The position numbers and the translations under genes were made by a program. This document shows positions 42,769-51,720 of a DNA stretch of 58,009 nt, piece by piece. The stretch lies in assembly GCF_000720475.1 (NCBI RefSeq), contig NZ_JOAP01000045.1:1-58009 (forward strand). The letters are read 5' to 3'. Numbering within the stretch: the first letter of the stretch is position 1; every line of letters starts with the position of its first letter. This DNA comes from Streptomyces aureocirculatus (GTDB taxonomy: Bacteria; Actinomycetota; Actinomycetes; Streptomycetales; Streptomycetaceae). The notes below the pieces were generated by a model. That model did not search any database. It saw only the letters and a list, made by a program, of their open reading frames with translations, and was not told the origin of the DNA.

Positions 42769-43950
42769 CTACCGCCCCCGGAAGCGCCGCCGCTCCCCCT
42801 GCCCCGGCGGCTGTACGGAGTCGGCGAGCCGGACGACGGGATCGTCACCTCCCTCGCCTCCCTCCCGCCCGGCGACCACGGGTTTCCCCGCACGCGCGGC
42901 CTTCGCCCGGTACTGGGCGGCATCGGCGAGCCGGAACAACCGCCGGGCGCTGCGCACGGCCCCGATCGGGTCCCCGGTGGAGGCGACGCCGCAGGCGACC
43001 CCGTCCCCGAGCTCCAACTCGTCGGCGCGCACACACACTTCATCGGCGACCCGGACCACCTCGTCGGCGGTGGGCCCCACCGAGAGCAGACAGAACTCGT
43101 CCCCGCCGAGCCGCGCGGCAAGGGCCCCCGGCAGCATCGCGCCGCACAGCGAGAGCACCGACCCGAAGCGCTCGAGGAGCCGGTCGCCGACGGCGTGCCC
43201 GCGGGTGTCGTTGACGTGCTTGAGCCCGTTCAGGTCACATACGACGAGGCTCACCACGGCGCCCTCGGCCCGGTGCCGCTCCACGGCCTCGTCGAGGCGC
43301 AGGTCCACCGCGCGACGGTTGGCGAGCCCGGTAAGGGAGTCGGTGAAGGCGAGGCGGCGGGCCTCCTCAAGGCGCTCGGTCTGGGCGATCCCGGCGGCGA
43401 CGACGGAGGCGAGCACGGAGGCGAAGTCGGCGTCGCCGTGCTCGAAGGCGGGCGCTCCCGCGGCCCGCGCGACATACAGCTCGCCCCAGGCCCGCCCGTG
43501 CAGCACGATCGGCGCGACGACACAGCTCCCGCGCCCGCGCCGCCGCAGGGCGGCGACACGCTGATGACAGTACCCGGCCCCCCGCCCGTAGCCCGGTGCC
43601 CCTCCGGGCCCCCCAGCCCCTGCGGGCCCTTCGGCGGTCTCCACCCAGGCATGCGGCTCCCCGCCCCCGGCCCACCGCTCGTGCAGGAACTCGGTGATCT
43701 CGGGGAACTGATGTACGGGGTAGGCCTCGCCGTCGGGGAACTCCTCCTCCCCAGGCGTACGTTCACCGGCGTTCACGAGCACGCGAAGGCGACCGCGCTC
43801 GCGCTCCCAGACCGACAGCGCGGCGAAGCTGCCGCCGAGGGCGATCATCGCGCCCTGGGCAGCGGCGCGCCAGGACTCACGCGGAGTGTGAGCGGCGGCC
43901 ATGCCCTGTGCCAGGGCCACGACGGCACGCAACCGAACGTCCTCACCCAT
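42769..43950 (-). CDS. GAF-GGDEF diguanylate cyclase
   Basis: This 393-residue protein starts at ATG 43950 with GGAG upstream. The N-terminal ~190 residues form a GAF-like sensor domain. Residues ~200-365 are the GGDEF domain with an intact signature LGGDEFCLL, making catalytic c-di-GMP synthesis likely. The RxxD inhibitory site expected nine residues upstream is absent, so product inhibition may be weak. No membrane segment. In Streptomyces c-di-GMP represses development through BldD. Confidence 0.93.
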   Translation of the reverse strand: MGEDVRLRAVVALAQGMAAAHTPRESWRAAAQGAMIALGGSFAALSVWERERGRLRVLVNAGERTPGEEEFPDGEAYPVHQFPEITEFLHERWAGGGEPHAWVETAEGPAGAGGPGGAPGYGRGAGYCHQRVAALRRRGRGSCVVAPIVLHGRAWGELYVARAAGAPAFEHGDADFASVLASVVAAGIAQTERLEEARRLAFTDSLTGLANRRAVDLRLDEAVERHRAEGAVVSLVVCDLNGLKHVNDTRGHAVGDRLLERFGSVLSLCGAMLPGALAARLGGDEFCLLSVGPTADEVVRVADEVCVRADELELGDGVACGVASTGDPIGAVRSARRLFRLADAAQYRAKAARAGKPVVAGREGGEGGDDPVVRLADSVQPPGQGERRRFRGR

Positions 43951-44086
43951 TGCTCCAGGTTACGGACATTTCCCGCAAGGGCTCTCCCGGCACCCCAGAA
44001 GACCCAAGCCCCACACCCGCCACCCACCACCGGACACCGGACACCGGACACCCGCCAACGGACACCCACCACCCAACACAACCGGA

Positions 44087-44881
44087 CTACTCTCCGGGCC
44101 ACTCCGGCTTCCGCTTCTCGTTGAAGGCGGCGACGCCCTCGGCACGGTCGCCCGAGAAGGCGACGGAGCGCCAGGCGGCGTCCTCGACCTCAAGGCCCGC
44201 GGCCAGATCGAGCCCGTGCCCGAGGCGCAGGGCGCGCTTGGCGGCGCGGAGACCGACCGGCGAGTTCCCGGCGATACGGGCGGCGATGGCGAGGGCTTCG
44301 TCACGGTCTTCCCCGACCCCGGCGACGATGTCGACGAGCCCGAGCTCCTTGGCCTCGGCGGCTTCCACGCGCCGGGCGGAGAAGATGAGTTCGGCGGCGC
44401 GGGCGGCACCCACGCGCCGCGGAAGGAGCTGCGTACCACCGCCGCCGGGAATCACGCCGACGGACACTTCGGGCAGCCCGACCACGGCGGTGGGATCAGC
44501 GACGATCACGTCACACGACAGAGCGAGCTCGAACCCGCCGCCCAGGGCGAACCCGTGCACGGCGGCGATGGTGGGCATGGGCAGTTCAAGAACTCCCGTG
44601 TAGGCACCACGGGCGATGGGCCGCTGCCGCACCAGTTCGGCGTCGCTGAGGGAATTCCGCTCCTTGAGATCGGCGCCCACGCAAAAGGCCCGCTCATGGG
44701 TGGAACTGACAACAACAACCCGCACACTCCGGTCCGCGGACAGCGCGACGCACGCATCCCGGATGGACCGAGCCATATCACTGGAGACGGCGTTCATGGC
44801 GCGCGGCCGGTCGAGGGCGAGCTCGGCCACGTACCCGTGCCGCCGGACCTCCACGAACTCCCCGAACCGCTGCGCGCCCAT
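44087..44881 (-). CDS. Enoyl-CoA hydratase/isomerase family protein
   Basis: This 264-residue protein starts at ATG 44881 with GGAGGG upstream. The crotonase-fold oxyanion holes are in FCVGADLKER and HGFALGGGFELAL. Catalytic Glu candidates lie in GLPEVSVGVIPGGGGTQ. Acts in fatty-acid or amino-acid side-chain degradation. A 12-nt dyad lies just upstream. Confidence 0.92.
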   Translation of the reverse strand: MGAQRFGEFVEVRRHGYVAELALDRPRAMNAVSSDMARSIRDACVALSADRSVRVVVVSSTHERAFCVGADLKERNSLSDAELVRQRPIARGAYTGVLELPMPTIAAVHGFALGGGFELALSCDVIVADPTAVVGLPEVSVGVIPGGGGTQLLPRRVGAARAAELIFSARRVEAAEAKELGLVDIVAGVGEDRDEALAIAARIAGNSPVGLRAAKRALRLGHGLDLAAGLEVEDAAWRSVAFSGDRAEGVAAFNEKRKPEWPGE

Positions 44882-44899
44882 GATCCCTCCACCTCAGGT

Positions 44900-44911
44900 T
44901 AACGACCGTTA
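44900..44911. promoter_or_regulatory. TetR-like operator upstream of the enoyl-CoA hydratase gene
   Basis: TAACGACCGTTA: perfect 5-bp arms TAACG/CGTTA around AC, 18 bp upstream of the start codon. The pattern resembles operators of TetR-type fatty-acid regulators. Confidence 0.45.
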
Positions 44912-44956
44912 CCCGGGGATCATGTCAGCCGCTGCGCCCGTTGGGTACCCGGCGAC

Positions 44957-46177
44957 TCAGCTCCGGCGGGCGAGCAGCCAGGGCTCGACGATGCCGAGCC
45001 CGCGGACGGGCCGCTGCCACATGGGCTGTAGGGCGAACCGGTACGAGGGGGGTTCCTCGCCCGCCTTCTCGGCCTTCTCGGCGAGGGCGGCGGCCTCGGT
45101 CTCGGAGGCGGGGGCGTCACCGGTGCGCACCAGCTCCTCGGCGAGGGCGCCGTCGACGAGGACGGCGTCGCGCGGAGCTATCGAGGTGAGCCGGGACGCG
45201 AGGTTCACGGTGGTGCCGAAGACGTCGCCCATCCGTGTGGTGACGGTGCCGAAGGCGATGCCGACGCGCAGCTCGGGCATGGTCTCGTCGTTGGCCATGG
45301 TCTCGATGAGGCGCAGGGCGATCTCGGCGGCGGTGCCGGCGTCGTCGGCGGCGTAGAGGACTTCGTCGCCGAGGGTCTTGATGAGACGCCCGCCGCGAGC
45401 GGCGACAAGATCAGCAGCAGTCGTCTCAAAGGCTTCGACGAGCTCGCCGAGCTCCTCCTCCTCCATCCGCCGGGTGAGCCGGGTGAAGCCGACGAGATCA
45501 GCGAAGCCGACGGCGAGGCGCCGGTCGACCATTTCCTCGTCGTCGGCGGCCTGCACGACGCGCCCGGTGGCGGCGGCGAGCTGACGCCGCCACACATAAA
45601 CAAGGAATTCCTCCAGTTCGGGGAGGAGCAGCTCGATCAGCGGATACGTGACTTCGGTACGGGTCATGCCCGGTTCCGGGGGCTCGGTGAGGCCCTCGAG
45701 GAAGGAGTCGATCTGCCATTCGGCGAGGCGGGCGGTGGTCTGTCCCGTCGAGCGGGCCACCTGTACGGCCATGGCCTCGCTCAGGAGTCCCGCCTCCACG
45801 AGGCCGGCGAGGCGCCGCAGGGCCAGTACGTCGGCCTCGGTGAGGGCCTTGGCCTGGCCGATGTCGGGGAAGCCCATGGCTCGCCAGAAGCGGGAGGCGA
45901 GTTCCATGGAGACGCCGGCGCTTCGGGCTGCCTGGAAGGGGGTGTAGCGGCGGTCGGCGCCGAGGATGAGCTGCTCAAGGCGCAGGGCCAGGGGGTCCTT
46001 GCCGCCCCCGTCCTCATCACCGAGGTCGAAACCCCCGCTCGCGCTGCCGCTGCCGCCTGCGCCGAGGTCGGGGTCCTCGGGCTTCTCGGATGCCGGGGTC
46101 GTGGATTCCGCCGGGCGGGGGGCACCGTCAGGGCCGGGGGGTGTGCCCTGGCCGGAGCCGGTGTCGTCGACGGTCAC
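44957..46177 (-). CDS. cya: Class III adenylate cyclase
   Basis: This 406-residue protein has a GTG start at 46177. The N-terminal ~65 residues are a Gly/Pro/Asp-rich disordered head. Residues ~65-200 form a helical regulatory region with a MerR-like look (YTPFQAARSAGVSMELASRF). The catalytic domain follows: FADLVGFTRLTRRM (metal Asp), KTLGDEVLYAADD, GTTVNLASRLT. Makes cAMP, which in Streptomyces affects germination and development. Confidence 0.92.
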   Translation of the reverse strand: MTVDDTGSGQGTPPGPDGAPRPAESTTPASEKPEDPDLGAGGSGSASGGFDLGDEDGGGKDPLALRLEQLILGADRRYTPFQAARSAGVSMELASRFWRAMGFPDIGQAKALTEADVLALRRLAGLVEAGLLSEAMAVQVARSTGQTTARLAEWQIDSFLEGLTEPPEPGMTRTEVTYPLIELLLPELEEFLVYVWRRQLAAATGRVVQAADDEEMVDRRLAVGFADLVGFTRLTRRMEEEELGELVEAFETTAADLVAARGGRLIKTLGDEVLYAADDAGTAAEIALRLIETMANDETMPELRVGIAFGTVTTRMGDVFGTTVNLASRLTSIAPRDAVLVDGALAEELVRTGDAPASETEAAALAEKAEKAGEEPPSYRFALQPMWQRPVRGLGIVEPWLLARRS

Positions 46178-47026
46178 GCCTGCTGCCCTTCCGATCTGCC
46201 GCGGTCAGATATCGACCGGCGCCAACTTTACGGCAGGTGTGCCGCACCTCACTCCCGACTCCACCGCACACCCCCTCGCCCCCACCCTGACGCCCTACTC
46301 CACCCCCACACACCTGGGACGACACCCTTCCCCCACATCCCGGGCCCCGGCACCTGGGCTACCCCCTCCCCCTACATCCCGGGCACCCGGCGGCTGGGGC
46401 TGCACCCCTCTCCCCACAGAACGGACACCCGGCGGTTGGGCTGTGCCCACCCGTTCCGCCCCTGGCGGACCAGTTGCCCACAGGGGGGAGGGCGGCGAAC
46501 GGTAGGGGCTGCTGCCCACAGGGGGACGGCGGCGGGCCGTGACCCGCAGGGGGGACGGCGGCGGGCCGTGGCCCGCAGGGGAAACGGCAGGGCGGCGGAA
46601 GCCAAGAGAGGCGGCGAGCCACAAGAGCCATCGGCCGCAGAGGCGGCGAGCCGCAAGAGCCATCGGCCGCAGAGGCGGCGAGCCGCGAGAGCTAAGGGCC
46701 GCAAGAGCCATCGGCCGCAGAGGCGGCGAGCCGCGAGAGCTAAGGGCCGCAAGAGGCAGCGAGCCACAGGAGGCAGCGGCCGCAAGTGGCACCGGGCCGC
46801 AGTCGCCATCGCACCGGAGGGGTCGTGGCGGTATGACCGAGCGCAGCGTGCCAAGCGACACACTTACGGTGCGGTGAAACCAGGCAGTGTCCACTACGCG
46901 AGCACGGCCATACCGCCACGACCCCGCCACCCCCACAAACGGAAAGGCGAAAACGACCGTCGGCGCAGGCGACGGCACGACCCCGCCCCCCACAAGCGGA
47001 AAGGCGAAGGCCCCCGGCCAGAAACT
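46178..47026. other. 850-bp repeat-rich intergenic region
   Basis: No gene is supported. It contains GC-rich direct repeats (46515-46590, ~29-nt units), 32-48-nt compound repeats (46606-46770), a 17-bp inverted repeat with 73-nt spacer (46819-46835 and 46909-46925), and a ~30-bp direct repeat (from ~46917 and ~46976, with CGGAAAGGCGAA). Frames on both strands encode only low-complexity Arg/Ala/Gly or Pro-rich products. Confidence 0.7.
46606..46770. repeat. Compound tandem repeats
   Basis: Four copies start with AGAGGCGGCGAGCC. The first two are 32 nt, and the last two carry a 16-nt extra block (GAGAGCTAAGGGCCGC). The repeats occupy the middle of the intergenic region between cya and birA. 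Confidence 0.8.
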
Positions 47027-47980
47027 TCAGGCCCCGGTGGCAGGCCGCAGGTGGACCACGTCCCCCGCGCCCACAGACTCCCGCACCCCCTCCTCCGTAG
47101 CGAGGACCAACCGCCCGTCCCCGTCCACGGCCACAGCCTCCCCCACCACATCCCGCCCCCCGGGCAACTCCGCCCGCACCACCCGCCCCAACGTCGCACA
47201 CCCCGCCACATACGCCTCCTGAAGCCGCGCAGCCCCCGGATCCCCCCCGGCGCCCCGCCACTCCCCGTACCACCGCTCCAGCTCCCGCAGCACCGCCCGC
47301 AACACCGGATCCCGATCCGCATGCACCGCCCCGGCAAGCGCCAACGACCCCGCCCCGGGCACCGGCAGCTCATCGGCGCGCAGCGTGACGTTGACGCCGA
47401 TGCCGACGACGACACCCCCGCCCCCCACGGACCCGGCCCGCTCGGCCAGGATGCCGCCGGCCTTGCGCTCCTCGCCCCCGACGGTGACAAGCAGATCGTT
47501 GGGCCACTTCAGGGCGGTGTCGACACCCGCCGTGCGGGAGATCCCCGCGGCGACGGCGACACCGGTGAGCAGCGGCAGCCACCCCCACCGTTCGACCGGC
47601 ACGTCGTCCGGCTTCAGCAGGACGGAGAAGAAGAGGCCCGAGCGAGCGGGCGCACTCCACCGCCGGTCAAGGCGCCCGCGAGCGGCAGTCTGCTCCTCAG
47701 CGACAAGGATCGCCCCTTCGGGGAGCTCATCCGCACGGGCGGCGAGGTCGCTGTTGGTGGAGCCGGTGGTGGGTACGACATCGAGGGAGGTCCACAGTCC
47801 GCCGTCGCGGACGAGGGCACGGCGCAGGGCGACGGCGTCGAGGGGCGGCCGATCGAGATCGGACCACCGACTGGGCGAGCCGGGCCCCGAACCACGATTC
47901 GGACCGGAACCCGAACCAAGATGCGGACCGGAGTCCGAACCACGGCCCGAGTCATTGCTTGAGTCATTGGACGGCGTCAT
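47027..47980 (-). CDS. birA: Biotin--[acetyl-CoA-carboxylase] ligase
   Basis: This 317-residue protein starts at ATG 47980 with AGGGTGGG upstream. After a ~40-residue Ser/Gly repeat head, the ligase core has [13 protein letters not shown], the biotinyl-AMP loop [14 protein letters not shown] (QxxGRGRxGR-like), WPNDLL and GIGVNVTL. It lacks the N-terminal DNA-binding domain of E. coli BirA. It would biotinylate the carboxylase alpha subunit encoded at 51.7 kb. Confidence 0.94.
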   Translation of the reverse strand: MTPSNDSSNDSGRGSDSGPHLGSGSGPNRGSGPGSPSRWSDLDRPPLDAVALRRALVRDGGLWTSLDVVPTTGSTNSDLAARADELPEGAILVAEEQTAARGRLDRRWSAPARSGLFFSVLLKPDDVPVERWGWLPLLTGVAVAAGISRTAGVDTALKWPNDLLVTVGGEERKAGGILAERAGSVGGGGVVVGIGVNVTLRADELPVPGAGSLALAGAVHADRDPVLRAVLRELERWYGEWRGAGGDPGAARLQEAYVAGCATLGRVVRAELPGGRDVVGEAVAVDGDGRLVLATEEGVRESVGAGDVVHLRPATGA

Positions 47981-48107
47981 GCAACCCACCCTAGGTGTGG
48001 TAAACGCCGCACTGCACAGGCGTATCCGCGCCGATACCCTACGAGTCAGTAGCCAGCAGCCGAGAGCCATCACCGTCCCCTCTGAGCAGGCAGGGAGCCG
48101 CGCCCCG

Positions 48108-49763
48108 ATGTCCGAGCCGCAAGTGCCCAACGAGCAGTCCGCGCCGCCCCAGCAGAGTTCCACGGCAGAGGGCCAGGACGCGGGCAAGCACGACATCCAC
48201 ACGACAGCGGGCAAACTGGCGGACCTCCGCCACCGTATCGAAGAGGCAAAGCACGCGGGCTCCGCGCGGGCGGTGGAGAAGCAGCACGCGAAGGGCAAGC
48301 TGACCGCGCGGGAGCGCGTGGAACTGCTGCTCGACGAGGGCTCCTTCGTGGAGCTGGACGAGTTCGCGAGGCACCGCTCAACGAGCTTCGGCCTGGAGCA
48401 GAACCGCCCGTACGGGGACGGCGTGGTGACGGGCTACGGCACGGTCGACGGCCGCCCGGTGGCGGTGTTCTCACAGGATTTCACCGTGTTCGGCGGCGCC
48501 CTCGGCGAGGTCTACGGCCAGAAGATCGTGAAGGTCATGGACTTCGCCCTGAAGACGGGCTGTCCGGTGATCGGCATCAACGACTCGGGCGGCGCCCGCA
48601 TTCAGGAGGGCGTGATGGCGCTCGGGATGTACGGCGAGATCTTCCGCCGCAACACCCACGCGTCCGGCGTGATCCCCCAGATCAGCCTGGTGGTGGGCCC
48701 GTGTGCGGGCGGCGCGGTCTACTCCCCGGCGATCACGGACTTCACGGTGATGGTGGACCAGACGTCGCACATGTTCATCACGGGCCCTGACGTCATCAAG
48801 ACGGTCACGGGCGAGGACGTCGGGTTCGAGGAGCTGGGCGGCGCGCGCACGCACAACTCGACGTCGGGCGTGGCGCACCACATGGCGGGCGACGAGAAGG
48901 ACGCGATCGAGTACGTCAAGTCGTTGCTCTCCTACCTCCCGTCGAACAACCTCAGCGAGCCCCCGGCGTTCCCCGAGGAGGCGGACCTGGAGCCGACGCC
49001 GGAGGACCTGAGCCTGGACACGCTCGTACCGGACAGCGCGAACCAGCCGTACGACATGCACACGGTCCTGGAACACGTCCTGGACGACGCGGAGTTCTTC
49101 GAGACGCAGTCGCTGTTCGCGCCGAACATCATCACGGGCTTCGGCCGGGTGGAGGGCCACCCGGTGGGCCTGGTGGCGAACCAGCCGATGCAGTTCGCGG
49201 GCTGTCTGGACATCGACGCGTCGGAGAAGGCGGCACGCTTCGTGCGGACGTGCGACGCGTTCAACGTACCGGTGATCACGTTCGTGGACGTGCCGGGCTT
49301 CCTGCCGGGCGTGGACCAGGAGCACACGGGCATCATCCGCCGCGGCGCGAAGCTGATCTACGCGTACGCGGAGGCGACCGTCCCGCTCATCACGGTGATC
49401 ACGCGCAAGGCGTTCGGCGGGGCGTACGACGTGATGGGTTCCAAGCACCTGGGCGCGGACCTGAACCTGGCCTGGCCGACGGCGCAGATCGCGGTGATGG
49501 GGGCGCAGGGCGCGGTGAACATCCTGCACCGCCGCACGATCGCGGCGGCAGGGGACCCCGAGGAGCAGGAGAGCGCGAGGGCGCGCCTGATCCAGGAGTA
49601 CGAGGACGCGCTACTGAACCCGTACACGGCGGCGGAGCGGGGCTACGTGGACGCGGTGATCCTGCCGTCGGAGACACGATCGCACCTGGTCCGGGGCCTG
49701 CGTCAACTGCGTACGAAGCGGGAGTCGTTGCCGCCGAAGAAGCACGGCAACATCCCGCTGTGA
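48108..49763 (+). CDS. pccB: Acyl-CoA carboxylase beta subunit (carboxyltransferase)
   Basis: This 551-residue protein starts at ATG 48108 (AGGGAG 11 nt upstream). Crotonase-like carboxyltransferase halves are visible: the N-half with [12 protein letters not shown] and [16 protein letters not shown], the C-half with [15 protein letters not shown] and [15 protein letters not shown]. Transfers carboxyl from biotin to acetyl- or propionyl-CoA; the neighbouring epsilon gene fits the propionyl-CoA carboxylase type. Divergent from birA. Confidence 0.95.
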   Translation: MSEPQVPNEQSAPPQQSSTAEGQDAGKHDIHTTAGKLADLRHRIEEAKHAGSARAVEKQHAKGKLTARERVELLLDEGSFVELDEFARHRSTSFGLEQNRPYGDGVVTGYGTVDGRPVAVFSQDFTVFGGALGEVYGQKIVKVMDFALKTGCPVIGINDSGGARIQEGVMALGMYGEIFRRNTHASGVIPQISLVVGPCAGGAVYSPAITDFTVMVDQTSHMFITGPDVIKTVTGEDVGFEELGGARTHNSTSGVAHHMAGDEKDAIEYVKSLLSYLPSNNLSEPPAFPEEADLEPTPEDLSLDTLVPDSANQPYDMHTVLEHVLDDAEFFETQSLFAPNIITGFGRVEGHPVGLVANQPMQFAGCLDIDASEKAARFVRTCDAFNVPVITFVDVPGFLPGVDQEHTGIIRRGAKLIYAYAEATVPLITVITRKAFGGAYDVMGSKHLGADLNLAWPTAQIAVMGAQGAVNILHRRTIAAAGDPEEQESARARLIQEYEDALLNPYTAAERGYVDAVILPSETRSHLVRGLRQLRTKRESLPPKKHGNIPL

Positions 49764-49823
49764 CCGGCGCGCCACGACCGCCCCACGACCAGTGACAGAC
49801 AACTCCCTGGGAGGAACGCACCC

Positions 49824-50030
49824 GTGATCAAGGTCGTACGAGGCAACCCGACCCCCGAGGAACTGGCAGCCGCCCTCGCGGTGGTCCAGGCCCGCGCCGC
49901 GGCGGCGGCGAACGCGCCGTCCGGCGCGGGCCCGGTCCCGGCCGCCTGGTCGGACCCGGCACGCGTGGCCCGCGAGCGGCTGCCCGCGCCGGGCCCGGCG
50001 GCGTGGGGGCGCACGTACTGGCCGGCGTAG
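49824..50030 (+). CDS. pccE: Acyl-CoA carboxylase epsilon subunit
   Basis: This 68-residue protein has a GTG start at 49824 behind GGGAGGA. VVRGNPTPEELAAALAVVQARA is the conserved helix of the family; the C-terminus ends WGRTYWPA. The epsilon subunit binds the beta subunit and stimulates carboxylase activity. Follows the beta gene in the same operon. Confidence 0.9.
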   Translation: MIKVVRGNPTPEELAAALAVVQARAAAAANAPSGAGPVPAAWSDPARVARERLPAPGPAAWGRTYWPA

Positions 50031-50037
50031 AAAGCAG

Positions 50038-50144
50038 GTCAGCCACAGACCAGCGCAGACCAGCTCAGCTCAGCACAGCACAGACCAGCTCAGCCACAGA
50101 CCAGCTCAGCACAGACCAGCTCAGCTCAGCTCAGCTCAGCTCAG
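50038..50144. repeat. CAGACCAGCTCAG / CTCAG tandem repeats
   Basis: Degenerate 13-nt units collapse at their right end into five perfect CTCAG pentamers, ending at the stop codon of the 42-codon membrane gene. Such pentamers could slip and shift the 3' end of that gene. Confidence 0.8.
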
Positions 50145-50269
50145 ATCAACCCCAGGACAAACATGGCCACCACCATCGCCAGGGCGAGCAGAACCCCCGC
50201 GCGGCGCATCTTCGCCTGCATGTCCCGCATGTCTTCGGGCGGATCGTTCTCCGGGTCGGACCACAGCAT
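50141..50269 (-). CDS. 42-residue membrane protein
   Basis: ATG 50269 starts MLWSDPENDPPEDMRDMQAK, a charged cytoplasmic head. A single membrane helix to the C-terminus follows (RRAGVLLALAMVVAMFVLGL). An in-frame TGA lies seven codons before the ATG, so the start is fixed. The codon usage is typical of the genome, and a similar tiny gene is recalled at this place in Streptomyces. It is divergent from maf, sharing a 20-bp palindrome. Confidence 0.7.
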   Translation of the reverse strand: MLWSDPENDPPEDMRDMQAKMRRAGVLLALAMVVAMFVLGLI

Positions 50270-50302
50270 GTCTTCGATGGTGCGGCGGCGTCAGGTCCGG
50301 CG

Positions 50303-50322
50303 CCTGAGTACGCGTACTCAGG
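50303..50322. promoter_or_regulatory. Perfect 20-nt palindrome in the maf divergent promoter
   Basis: CCTGAGTACGCGTACTCAGG is fully symmetrical. It lies 29 bp upstream of maf and 33 bp upstream of the 42-residue membrane gene. No T-run, so an operator is more likely than a terminator. Confidence 0.65.
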
Positions 50323-50351
50323 TTCCGCGCGCCGGTCGCTAGGCTGACCGC

Positions 50352-50972
50352 ATGAGCGATCACCCCCGCCGACTCGTCCTGGCGTCCCAGTCCCCCGCCC
50401 GCCTCGGCCTGCTGCGGCAGGCGGGCCTCGCGCCCGAGGTGATCGTGAGCGGCGTCGACGAGGACGCGGTGACGGCGCCGACCCCCGCGGAGCTCGCGAA
50501 GGCCCTGGCGGTGGCGAAGGCCTCGGTGGTGTCGGCGCGCGCGGACACGCAGGGCGCCCTGGTCGTCGGCTGCGACTCCGTACTCGAACTGGACGGCCGC
50601 GCGCTCGGCAAGCCCGCGGACGCCGAGGAGGCCACGACGCGCTGGAAGGACATGCGCGGCCGGGCGGGCGTCCTACAGACCGGGCACTGCGTGTACGACA
50701 CGGCTTCCGGCCGCCAGGTGTCGGCGACGGCGTCGACCGTGGTGCGCTTCGGGGAGCCGTCCGACGAGGAGATCGCCGCGTACGTGGCGAGCGGCGAGCC
50801 CCTGCACGTGGCGGGCGCGTTCACGCTGGACGGCCGCTCGGCGCCGTTCATCGACGGCATCGAGGGCGACCACGGCAACGTCATCGGCCTCTCGCTGCCG
50901 CTGCTGCGCCGCCTCCTGGCAGAACTGGACGTACGGATCACGGACTTGTGGGCGAGGGAACGCACGGGCTGA
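50352..50972 (+). CDS. maf: Maf-like nucleoside triphosphate pyrophosphatase
   Basis: This 206-residue protein has [37 protein letters not shown] and [16 protein letters not shown], all Maf signatures. Hydrolyses dTTP/UTP or modified NTPs. ATG 50352. It overlaps the convergent membrane gene by 35 bp at its end. Confidence 0.94.
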   Translation: MSDHPRRLVLASQSPARLGLLRQAGLAPEVIVSGVDEDAVTAPTPAELAKALAVAKASVVSARADTQGALVVGCDSVLELDGRALGKPADAEEATTRWKDMRGRAGVLQTGHCVYDTASGRQVSATASTVVRFGEPSDEEIAAYVASGEPLHVAGAFTLDGRSAPFIDGIEGDHGNVIGLSLPLLRRLLAELDVRITDLWARERTG

Positions 50973-51372
50973 ACGGGCGGTCGTACGCGACAAGCGTCAG
51001 CACGATGAGCCCGAGCACGACCATCAGGGAGAAGAAGGCGAGCCAGCCCACGAGGCCGATGGCGAAGGCCCCGAGCAGCCCGTGCACGACGGCGGCACTG
51101 ATCAGCAGGATCTTCCCGAAGCTGCCGGGCCCGCGGTCACGGACGGCGGTGCGGGCGAGGACAAGACCGCACAGCGCGAGATAGAGCCCGAAGACGGCGC
51201 CCGCGATCCACGTGGACACGGTCATCGCGTGCGGGTCGAGCCCGGCCAGGGACATGTCCTGATCGTCGACGACGAGGCCGAGGAACCAGTTGAGCAGCGC
51301 GATACCGGCCGCTTCCGCCCAGAGCGCGACCGCGCCCACCCACGCCACTGGTCTGCGCGCCACGGCGTCCAC
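50938..51372 (-). CDS. Integral membrane protein, conserved in Streptomyces
   Basis: About 144 residues with four predicted membrane helices. The GTG at 51372 ([11 protein letters not shown]) is the chosen start; ATG 51417 is the alternative, and neither has a good Shine-Dalgarno. The segment [14 protein letters not shown] is in a loop. The C-terminal 35 bp overlap maf. Function unknown. Confidence 0.75.
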   Translation of the reverse strand: MDAVARRPVAWVGAVALWAEAAGIALLNWFLGLVVDDQDMSLAGLDPHAMTVSTWIAGAVFGLYLALCGLVLARTAVRDRGPGSFGKILLISAAVVHGLLGAFAIGLVGWLAFFSLMVVLGLIVLTLVAYDRPFSPCVPSPTSP

Positions 51373-51417
51373 CCACTCTCTACCGGCGGCTGTTACCCCT
51401 AGTACGTACGAGAACAT

Positions 51418-51720
51418 CCGGACACTACTAACGGGTAAAGCGAGGGACAAGGGCCGCGGCCCGGGCAAAGAATCATTGGGCCATTCGTAGGGACTCCACA
51501 AAGAATGACCGTCCGCCGCAGCGCGGCCTCACAGAGACCTTGACCACACCGGAGGGCTAGGCTTCCGGGGAAGGGCCCTGCGTACCACGGTGCGACAAGG
51601 GATTTCAGGGATCGACCGACCTCGGATCACGCTCCGTGTGGGCAAGCTCACCATTGGGGACGGGTCGTGGGTCCGTGTCGGCAGTCCCTAAACTCAGCTT
51701 GTTTCAAGGAGGGAGCCATC
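51418..51720. other. Promoter region of the carboxylase alpha gene
   Basis: It includes a repeated CAAAGAAT-like motif (51465-51512) and a TTGACC at ~51540. TAAACT at 51689-51694 is a plausible -10 just before the AAGGAGGGAG of the alpha subunit gene. No coding sequence. Confidence 0.45.

Noticed and set aside
46295..46993. Long minus-strand and + strand ORFs in the cya-birA gap
   Set aside because: Products are low-complexity Pro/Arg/Ala strings created by repeats; neither has a domain or a ribosome site.
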